Below are positions 57,101-64,000 of a stretch of DNA of 64,000 nt, piece after piece; position 1 is the stretch's first letter, and each line of letters starts with the position of its first letter. Both the position numbers and the translations under genes were made by a program. The notes beneath the pieces are model-generated. The model ran no database searches. It worked only from the letters and a program-made list of their open reading frames with translations, and was not told the origin of the DNA. Where the stretch lies: contig VCAZ01000019.1 of the NCBI GenBank assembly GCA_005784505.1, positions 636,001 through 700,000 on the forward strand. Direction: 5' to 3'. This stretch comes from Bagarius yarrelli. Taxonomy: Eukaryota > Chordata > Actinopteri > Siluriformes > Sisoridae.

Positions 57101-58836
57101 TGCTTGAGCATGCGGTTGGCGGTGGCGACTCTGGGAAGCCGATTGGTGGAAAGAGAATGCAGCTCCAGATTGGATGAGATTATTTGGGTGGTCATCTCAG
57201 TGTCTGCTGCCGTACCAGCTCCACAACAGCTGCATACACAGAAACACACACACATTAGAGCATCTCTGGTGTTAAAGAAGCAATAAGGAGTTAAACCGGG
57301 ATGGGATATTCAGTGCTCACTAGATGTTTGGAGAGATGTAGTGAATCTTTGAGCAGTTCTTGTCTGCTACAACCATTCCTTCCGTTGCTCTTGTATCGGC
57401 TCCCAGAACCACACCATCCTTAAGAGAGGGAAAGAAATAACGAAAAAAAAAATGTTGCAATGTATATTTGACACACACACACAGGCATATGTATATAATA
57501 TGTGTACATAAATGCATTTTGTAGACATGCATGCATTCGATATCTTTGCTTACACACTTTGTAAGTTTGGTAAAAGCAGAACAGACGTGTAGAAGATACA
57601 TCGCCTCGAATCTAAACGCATTACATAGCATTGTAAGCTATAAAATAGTCACCTTATAGACAACCCCACAGATAGTCGTGCCAGTTTTACGTGCAGCGGG
57701 GAGGCTGCATCCAAGTGTAGCCGCGTTGCGTTCTAGTTGAGCATTCCTGAACAAAACACACACAAATAAACAACTTAAACACAAATTTCACCAGTGTGTG
57801 TGTGCGTGTGTGTGTGTAGCCTTAAAGCCCAACATGAAATCTATTTCATACAGGACGCCGAAGATACTTCAGCATCCATATTTTAAGCAAATTTCTTCAG
57901 TGAATTAAACTGAATGTTGACTTTTTTTAAATAAACCGCGACTTTGGAATAAATGGAGAGTTCCATTCATTCCAACATTTTTTTTACACACAGATGACAT
58001 TTGGGTTGCCAGTTCCTCTGTTTCTCATCTGGCACCTACGATAAGTCAACACATAGATATTAAATTGATATGCAGATGGTTTTTGGTTCTTTAAACATTC
58101 ACCCTAATAAAAAAATAATAATAACTGCAACTTATTGTTTTGGGTCAATCACCACATGACAGTTAAAACAGAGCCGATTCCTGTCCTAGATTTGAATCCA
58201 CCGGTCAGGCTATTGGGAGTCGAGGAACCGATTCCGAGTCGACTCCCCATCACTAGTCTCAGCTATCACTTCATCATTTGTACACTCATATTAATCAGCT
58301 CACAACACACATCACTATCTAAAAGAAGGTTGTGTGTTTAAATAAGTTAAATAAACCAAAATACAAGGGAAAAAGCGCCAAAAAAAATGGCAGTAATTCT
58401 AAAGTGTTCTTTGACATTCAGTGCTTTACATGCCGTGGATTTAACATTAGCATGTGGCTAACTGATATATCACTATAGCTACCTACAACATTTATAATTG
58501 AGGCGCGCTCAGAAATCAATAATATTAATAATAATAATTAATTTAAATAAGGTTTAATTTTTAAGCCGGTTGCGCAATTTTAATGGCATAACTTTACTAA
58601 CCGAAATATAGCTAGGAAAAAAATCTGCTGAATCATTCATAGAGACCGTTAGCATCATAGCTAGCATTAAAGATATTCCGTAATACACAAGCGATACAAT
58701 TTTCAAAACATACTTTTAATAACTTTAATGAAAAATATCCCACCCGTTTGTACTGGATATGATTTTATTCTTACCTCTTGCAGTTTTCGAAACTGAAACC
58801 CCCGAGCTGAGGCTTACATACACACGCAGTCGCCAT
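54150..58836 (-). CDS. psmb7: proteasome 20S subunit beta type-7 (beta-2, trypsin-like)
   Basis: The trypsin-like catalytic subunit of the constitutive 20S proteasome. The eight coding exons, in transcript order, are 58775-58836, 57653-57746, 57321-57418, 57089-57229, 55934-56049, 54689-54747, 54451-54602 and 54150-54261. They sum to 834 nt, 277 aa, the length of human PSMB7. The propeptide (1-43) starts MATACVCKPQLGGFSFENCK and ends KTG; the mature N-terminal nucleophile is T44 (TTICGVVYK). Asp17 (GADTRATEG) and Lys33 (NCSKIHY) of the mature chain are present, and the long C-terminal arm ends VEETVQTMDTS. EGMVVADKN and YQGYIGAALVLGG distinguish it from the immunosubunit PSMB10. All introns are GT-AG. 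Introns carry SINE-A and hAT-like repeats. Confidence 0.97.
55015..55200 (+). repeat. SINE-A in a psmb7 intron, complete
   Basis: GGTAGCCCAGTGTATAAAGG, B box GGAGTTCGATTTCC, CACCAAGCCACCACTGTTGA, CCCCCAATTGCTCAGTTGTA and GGCGTCTGCCGAATACTGTA. Antisense to psmb7. Confidence 0.8.
55440..55640. repeat. hAT-like dispersed repeat, partial copy
   Basis: Shares ATCATTTGTAGATTCAGGAC and CTCCTGATACACAAACTGCA with the fuller copy at 56287-56780 in the neighbouring intron. Confidence 0.55.
56287..56780. repeat. hAT-like dispersed repeat, copy in a psmb7 intron
   Basis: Begins CTAGGGATGCACGATATTAA, a hAT-like terminus. It continues GTGTTGCCAGATTGGACAGA, TTAGTTTTAACTACAAGAAG and TTTATCCGTATCAGAATCGG, in the same order as at 18500-19115. 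An internal repeat (AATGCATTGGTC then GGTTCATAATC, twice at about 56430-56490) has arisen in this copy. Confidence 0.6.
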
Positions 58837-58970
58837 GGCCGAAACTCTTATTTCCCGGAAATGATTCCCCACAGTATCGCCTGCCTCTCTGTCTGAATAC
58901 ACTTTTCAGCAAGCCGAATTGCGCGGCAACCCGGATGTGCGTCACGTATACGTCACACATTGGCCCAACG
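58837..58970 (-). promoter_or_regulatory. psmb7: psmb7 promoter
   Basis: GC-rich sequence immediately upstream of the psmb7 ATG. It contains TTCCCGGAA (58852-58860), which fits both an ETS core and a STAT-type TTCN3GAA. Two CGTCA half-CREs flank the palindrome-like CGTATACG (58940-58955), and an inverted CCAAT box is present (ATTGG on plus at 58959-58963). These suit a TATA-less housekeeping promoter. Confidence 0.5.
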
Positions 58971-59252
58971 GCTGTTGAGAATAGAGAAAAGAGGGATTTG
59001 GATTTGATGTTTATGACAAAAAATTAAATGTACACTATTTACTAATAAATGTATTTATTTTTTCTAGCCATTTTTGTACACAAGTGCAGTTTTTTGTCAA
59101 TAAAACCCAAAGTTAGTATGTTTAGCAAAGATGTGAAGTATTATTTGGAAACTATTTCCACTTCCAGCAATCTAAAAGCTTTAAAATTGTTTATGTTGTT
59201 TACAAAGTATTATATTCGTGCTTTTCTGTAATGTCATTTTGTTGTTATTTAG
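58971..59252. other. intergenic, nothing recognised
   Basis: Short AT-rich spacer between the psmb7 promoter and the polypurine tract. Confidence 0.3.
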
Positions 59253-59768
59253 AGAGAGAGAGAGAGAGAAAGAGAGACACAGAGAAAGAGAGAGAGAGAG
59301 GGAGTGAGAGAAAGGGATGGGGAGGGAGAGAGAGAAAAAGAGAGAGAGGGATGGAGAGAGAGAGAGAGAGAGAGAAAGGGGGAAAGAGAAAGATAAAAAG
59401 AGAGAGGGGTGGAGAGGGAGAGAGAGAAGAGAAAGGGGGAAAGAGAGAGAGAGGGAGTGAGAGAAAAAAAAAGGGAGAAAGAAGGAGGGAAAAAAAAAAG
59501 GGGAAAAAAGGAAGGAAAAAGGGAATAAAGAGAGGGAAAGGGAAAGAGGAAGAGAAAAAGGAGAAAAAAAGGAGAAAGAGGAGAAAAAACGGGATGGAGA
59601 GGGAGAGAGAGAAAGGGGGAAAGAGAAAGATGGAGAGAGAGAGAGAAAAAAAGAGAGAGGAATGGAGAAGGAGAGAGACAGACAGAGAAAGAGGGAGGGA
59701 GAGAGAAAAAGAGAGAGAGGAATGGAGAGAAGAGAGAGAGAGAGAGAGAAAGAGAGAGGGAGAGAGAT
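59253..59768. repeat. 510-bp polypurine (GA-rich) tract
   Basis: Almost every base of the plus strand is A or G, built from (GA)n, GGGA, AAAG and GGAAAA motifs in irregular order. It lies between the head-to-head psmb7 and aggf1 genes. The 209-codon plus frame (Arg, Glu, Lys only) and the 184-codon minus frame (Ser, Leu, Phe, Pro) are compositional artefacts. Confidence 0.95.
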
Positions 59769-59964
59769 TCCCTAACAATTTGAAGTTTGCTCGGGTCAAT
59801 AAAACCCGAATTCCCGATTTAAAAATTAAAACTAAAAGACTTTTAAATCACATTTTGTGAATAAAATTGTAAAAAATTTTGAGTTTAAACATTTATGTTA
59901 CCTATGATCTATTGTGAATAAAATATTGTCTCATGTGATTTAAAAGTTTTTATTCATTCGTTTA

Positions 59965-60070
59965 TTTATTCATTCATTTATCTTCTATACGTGCCTAATT
60001 CGGGGTAACAGGGATCTGCTGGAGTCTATCCCAGATGTCTCTGAAAGGGCAAGAGACAGTCCATCACAGG
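59965..60070 (-). repeat. SINE-C tail, reverse orientation
   Basis: ATCTTCTATACGTGCCTAAT, TCGGGGTAACAGGGATCTGC, TGGAGTCTATCCCAG and CATCACAGGG are the reverse of the SINE-C tail. Confidence 0.65.
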
Positions 60071-60099
60071 GGTGTGTGTGGTTGTTTTTTGGTAATTTT

Positions 60100-60235
60100 A
60101 CAGGACAATAGATTTGGACTATTAGCAGATAGTCTTGCCTAGACAACGGCAGCTTTTATTGGCCAAGAGGGCGCGCTTAACAGAATAAAACATCAATTTA
60201 CAGATTAGTTGTTCTGTGACATTTGTAGTGGTGCA
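60100..60235 (+). repeat. dispersed repeat shared with aggf1 intron 2
   Basis: GACTATTAGCAGATAGTCTT, GGCAGCTTTTATTGGCCAAG and CATCAATTTACAGATTAGTT correspond in order to the sequence at about 62125-62260. The family is unidentified. Confidence 0.5.
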
Positions 60236-60333
60236 AAATCATAATATTAATTAATATTTTTCGTCGTGTTAAATAACTTCACATCATCTGATTATTATAA
60301 TTATTAAAAATGCCACAAACACATCAGAAATGT

Positions 60334-60492
60334 AGGGCAGTGGTAGCACAATGGTTATAGTGATGGTCTGCTAGTTCCCAGCACTGCTGGGCCCCTAAGT
60401 AAAGCCCTTAACCCCAAATTGCTCAGTCGTATTAAAGAGATAAATGTAAGTCACTCAGGATAAGGACGTCTGCTAAATGCTGTAAATGTGAA
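60334..60492 (+). repeat. SINE-A
   Basis: GGGCAGTGGTAGCACAATGG, GGGCCCCTAAGTAAAGCCCT, AAATTGCTCAGTCGTATTAA, AAGTCACTCAGGATAAGGAC and GTCTGCTAAATGCTGTAAAT. Confidence 0.8.
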
Positions 60493-60599
60493 TTGAAACC
60501 GACAGAATCCAACCAATCAGAGCGACGCTTAAAATATATTTTTGACGTTAATTAAATAGATGATTAACACGATTAAAAAACAAACCCAAAAGAGCTGAA

Positions 60600-61243
60600 A
60601 TACAGCGGAGTGTATTCTACAATCATACTATAGGGGGCAGTGATGTGATACGAGACGACACCGATGACGAAGAAGAGTCTAGTTTAAAATGGCGACGTTT
60701 ATCGATATGGGACATAAATGCATGAAGTTTGCTAATTTTAGCTCAATTAAACATTAACTAAAATTATAGTCAAGGGAGAATAAAACATAAGATGTTTATT
60801 AATGATTTGAAAATCTAGTGAAAATATAAGACGATTGTAGAAGTTAGTTTGTAAACTGTGTGGTTTTTTAGCCAAATTGGCGATGTAACATACATACTGC
60901 GTAGAAGCTATTGAGACAGATAGCACTACTGGACAGGTAACGTTAAACTCAGCTTATATAGGTAGATATTATATAGACAGATATTTTATTTATATAAACT
61001 CGCCTGATTTAACGGAGAGACCGAAGATGGGACAAACTTTTAGGGTTTATTTCCATAAAAGATTCATATTCCTGGTGTTAAAAACAAGCATCATTTGTAA
61101 CTCTTGCTATAAATAATACAAATGGAAGGAAAGATGGTGATGAGGGTGAATGCGAGAGCTGATTCTAACTGATGAAGAAAAAGAAAAGATAAGCAGCCAA
61201 AATTTCTTCCTTTACTCACTGCTAGTTTCCGAAGATCTGGAGC
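60600..61243 (+). promoter_or_regulatory. aggf1: aggf1 promoter and 5' leader region
   Basis: Upstream of the aggf1 ATG. AAAATGGCGACG (60685-60696) fits a YY1-type promoter element found near the starts of TATA-less genes, close to GACGAAGAAGAGTCTAG. If transcribed, that ATG would open a 22-codon upstream frame. The exact start site and any 5'UTR intron are not visible. Confidence 0.35.
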
Positions 61244-63719
61244 ATGGAGAGGCAAAGTGAAGAGAAATCAGTTTCTTTGGAGGACAAGTGCAAGTCTGAA
61301 CCAGATGTGTTCCAGGAAGATGGAGAAGGTTCAATCAGGTTCGAGGAGATGAGCCAGAAAAAGGAGGACGGATCGAATTCTGAGCCAGCTGATTTCCAGG
61401 GCGGTTGTTTGGAGTCAGAGGTCGTAGCTCAGAAGATGAAGGGCTGTGGTGCGGAGGTATCGGAGCTGCAGATGGAGATGAGGAGCCTGCAGCAGGAGCT
61501 GGGGAAGTGTCAGATTGAACTAAAGAGAGTGCAGAAGCAGCTGGACCAAAGCCTGAGGCTTCAGAGAAGCACTGAGAGCTTCAATCACGATCTGAGACGA
61601 CAGGTAACATCAGCACTACGTCACGCTTGAAAGACGGTGCGGTTATATGTGAATTTCACTGTTGTGCTGTGCTTTTTTTTGTAATTTAGGTTGAGGAGCT
61701 GAGTGCGGAGCTTCATGAGCGGAAGAAGAAAGAGAAGAGTCGAGTGGAAGCAGAGACTCAGACTGAGGACTACACCCAGTTTGAGACAGGTGCCGTCGTA
61801 TAAACTGTAATATAAAAATGTAAAGTAAATGTCTTTATTCCTTACATATAAACTCTACAGCACAGCTTAGAGAGTTGGGGTCAGAGCGCAGGGTTAGTTA
61901 TGATACAGCGCCCCGGAGCAGGAAAGGATTATGGGTCTTGCTCAAGAACCAAACACTTGGTGGCTGGTGGTGGTTAATCATTTGAGCCACCACTACCCCA
62001 ATGGCTAAGCCTTACCTTTAAATAGGTATTTATGTCTATTGGCAAACCTGAGGCAACAAAAGTAAATGGAACCCGTACTCATCCGGGTGATCTTTCTAAA
62101 ATCTCGTGTCTGCTAGTTTGGTTGGTTTTGGACTATTAAAAGTTCTTGTCTTGCCTGGACATTACCATCCAACGACGGCTTTTATTGGCCAAGAGGACCT
62201 TTGTCTAACATTTAAAGCATCCACTTACAGGTTGTTAGAGACTGGTGGACTGCATTTCAACCAGAAATGGTGGCTTACAGTTGTTGTTTTTTTTACAGGT
62301 GATATATGCCTTGGATTTAGTGACAAACCCCCTTTTTCCAAAAATGTATATAATATTGACCAAAATATTTGGAGTAAGTTAGATTGGGGGTCCAATCCTG
62401 GTCCTAGCGGGTCAGGGTGTCCTGCAGAATTTAGCTCCAACCCTAATCAAACACACCTAAACCGACTAATTAAGATGTTGCTGGGTAAACTTTAAAGCGT
62501 ACAGGTAGGAGTGTTAAGGCAAGTTGGAGATAAACTCTGCAGGACACGCAGCCCTCCAGGTCCGAGATTGGACACCCCTGGCTTAGATGTTAGTAGAGAT
62601 CTTTGAAACTCTAACATGATTGATTGAAATGGAAACTAACTTCCCAGAAACACTCACACAATTTTATCGATATATACATATTTTTTAATTTAAGCATAAT
62701 TTCCATGATCAGATTTTGTGATATTGGCATGACGGTTACATTTACAGCATTTAGCAGACACTCTTGTCCAGAGTGACGTACAAAAAGTCCTCTTGAGTCT
62801 CATCATTCACAAAATTAATACTGACACTTTAGATCACCCAAGTGTAACAACCCACAAAAAGTGTTGAAAAGAGCAGCATAGATTTTTTATTTCCACCCTA
62901 AATTTCAAATGTCAAGCGCAGGTATTTGAGAAAGAGGTGTGTCTTTAATTGTCTCTTAAAGATATTTAGTGTCTCTGCTGTTCTGACATTAATGGGAAGT
63001 TCATTCCACCATCTTGGTGCCAGAACAGAGAAAAGTCTAGCTGCAGACCTACCTTGCGCCTCTGAGGGCATGAACAATATATCTATTGTGGGCGTTCTGA
63101 GGTTTGCGTGAATGACCGCCATTACAGTACTTCAACTCCGTCCTGGAGGGCTGGTGTCCGCAGAGTTTAGTGCCAGTTTGCCTAAACACACCTGCCTGCC
63201 GAGACGTTCACCTAGTAAGAACTTAACTGGCTTGTTAAGGTGGGTTTGATTGCGAGCTCACGGTGTGTCAGTCATGTTTACACACTTCCTCTGAAACTTT
63301 CATTTGTCATAAAAAAATTGATTTGCATTTTCCGCAGCTGTAGCCAGCATTTTGAGAGGAGTTTTAAGAATTTAGAGCCACCGAACAAGCAATAGACCAA
63401 ATCCAGAATGGCGAATCAATGCTGTAGACTATCGCACACCTTTTCAATGCAGCTGTTCGGTGTGTGTGTGTGTGTGTGTTTATACCTTCGACATACTGTA
63501 CTGTTCTGTTCATGGTCAATTGGTTTAGAGAAATTGGTGGTCCTCTGTTTTAATATGTGGTTCCAGTATCATTATTAAAGTATGAAACTGATTCGCTGAA
63601 ATAAACTTCGGAAAAATAAACTTCTTCGGAAAACCAATAGTGCGAAGACCTTAAACGCTGTGTAATGATGAAAGTTTAACAAACTAATTAAAAGTCACCA
63701 GCGTGCTTTATCAATAAAA

Positions 63720-63753
<34 letters not shown>

Positions 63754-64000
63754 TTACAGCTATTACTACAGTGGATACTATCAGGCTGCTGCAGAACCAT
63801 CGCTTAACACTGGAACTGAAGTTCAGGAGAACTCTGAGGTTTATGCCGTTACAACCGAGACAGAAACAACCAGTTTACAGCAGTCAGATGGAGTGAACAA
63901 CATGACAGACACCGAGGTAAAACACGTGTGTGTGTGTGCGCAGTACTGGTACACTGCAATACTTTACTTTTACAGGGAGTATTAACACAGTGATACTCTA
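61244..64000 (+). CDS. aggf1: angiogenic factor with G-patch and FHA domains 1, N-terminal part
   Basis: The human protein is a nuclear and secreted angiogenic factor, also called VG5Q. The three coding exons here are 61244-61603 (120 codons), 61690-61789 and 63753-63916; splice phases are 0, 1 and 0, and residues 1-208 are covered. Residues 72-130 form a coiled coil (VSELQMEMRSLQQELGKCQI, then SFNHDLRRQVEELSAEL) aligning with the human ELRTQVEELSKIL region. Then comes ETQTEDYTQ, and the aromatic DYSYYYSGYYQ corresponding to human SDYFYQTYYND. The OCRE, FHA and G-patch domains must lie beyond the right edge, so the gene is partial. The first 70 residues are acidic and differ from the proline-rich human N-terminus. 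The last donor is GTAAAA at 63917. Linkage to F2RL1 and S100Z agrees with human 5q13. Confidence 0.9.
61855..62005 (-). repeat. SINE-B in aggf1 intron 2, reverse
   Basis: GAGTTGGGGTCAGAGCGCAG, GTTAGTTATGATACAGCGCC and CATTTGAGCCACCACTACCC. The middle is shortened. Confidence 0.7.
62125..62260 (+). repeat. second copy of the 60100 repeat, aggf1 intron 2
   Basis: GACTATTAAAAGTTCTTGTC, GACGGCTTTTATTGGCCAAG and CATCCACTTACAGGTTGTTA, parallel to 60100-60235. Confidence 0.5.
62388..62580. mobile_element. palindromic nonautonomous element in aggf1 intron 2
   Basis: The left half GGGGTCCAATCCTGGTCCTA, TCCTGCAGAATTTAGCTCCA is mirrored by the right half TTGGAGATAAACTCTGCAGG, AGGTCCGAGATTGGACACCC, giving long inverted termini of about 70 bp. 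This is a very common fish repeat type. A partial second copy lies at about 63128-63250 (CGTCCTGGAGGGCTGGTGTC, GCAGAGTTTAGTGCCAG). Confidence 0.75.
62735..62800 (-). repeat. SINE-A 3' end fragment, reverse
   Basis: TTACATTTACAGCATTTAGC, AGACACTCTTGTCCAGAGTG matches only the tail of SINE-A. Confidence 0.55.
62898..63122 (-). mobile_element. LINE ORF2 C-terminal fragment in aggf1 intron 2
   Basis: The minus strand encodes an unbroken 74 codons including RLFSVLAPRWWNELPINVRT and NIFKRQLKTHLFLKYL. This is the characteristic C-terminal end (APRLWN-LP--R, FK-LKTHLF) of non-LTR retrotransposon reverse-transcriptase proteins. The intact frame suggests a relatively recent insertion. It lies between the two copies of the palindromic element. 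Confidence 0.75.
63722..63750. repeat. T29 tract serving as polypyrimidine tract of aggf1 exon 3
   Basis: An uninterrupted T run directly followed by the AG acceptor and exon 3 at 63753. It doubles as the splicing polypyrimidine tract. Confidence 0.85.

Noticed and set aside
59231..59860. 209-codon Arg/Glu/Lys frame and the 184-codon frame opposite
   Set aside because: Both are consequences of a GA-rich tract that lacks stop codons. There is no domain, splice context or mixed composition.
60688..60756. 22-codon frame MATFIDMGHKCMKF as a gene
   Set aside because: It is short and overlaps a promoter-type AAAATGGCG element; at most it is an upstream frame in an aggf1 leader.

Overview
The window is vertebrate nuclear DNA, almost certainly from a teleost. 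Genes are split by GT-AG introns and make up only a few percent of the sequence. The rest is AT-rich and packed with Tc1/mariner, hAT-like and pogo-like DNA transposon remnants, tRNA-derived SINEs, LINE tails, microsatellites and two long minisatellites. The repeat families look like those of otophysan fishes (catfish, characins, zebrafish), but the species cannot be fixed from the sequence alone. For reference I name four dispersed families by convenience: SINE-A (ends near TAAATGTAAGTCGCTCTGG and GCATTTGGCAGACG), SINE-B (GGTCAGCTATGATACAGCG), SINE-C (GATTCTAAATTGCCC then GACTCCAGCAGATCCC) and repeat-D (GCTGCTTTGTGACAATG then AAAAGCGC).

Six protein genes are supported by sequence. From left to right they are: s100z (minus strand; two coding exons at 2367-3707 and a probable noncoding first exon at about 7442-7700); an intronless cholesterol 25-hydroxylase-type gene (plus, 16612-17520); ube2b (plus, six coding exons, 27898-37282, complete at 152 aa); f2rl1, a PAR2-type protease-activated receptor (plus, two exons, 47664-49162, 389 aa); psmb7, the proteasome beta-2 subunit (minus, eight coding exons, 54150-58836, 277 aa); and aggf1 (plus, first three coding exons from 61244, running off the right edge).

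The genes do not form a pathway. Their neighbourhood is still informative: S100Z, F2RL1 and AGGF1 lie together on human 5q13, so the window is a conserved synteny block into which ch25h, ube2b and psmb7 are interleaved in this fish. psmb7 and aggf1 are arranged head to head and separated by a 0.5-kb polypurine tract.

Between genes: 1-1302 holds two Tc1 fragments in opposite orientation. 3716-4760 is a 35-bp minisatellite in s100z intron 1. 13575-15170 is a stack of four mobile elements inserted into one another, capped by a GATA microsatellite. 39590-43285 is a 3.7-kb minisatellite of 70-bp units. 43885-45445 is one Tc1 copy split by a LINE that itself carries a repeat-D insertion. I found no CRISPR, prokaryotic defence system, rRNA or functional tRNA. 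The most interesting items are the receptor's unusual tethered ligand and short ectodomain, the nested insertions, the two minisatellites and two exon-like open segments that I could not identify.
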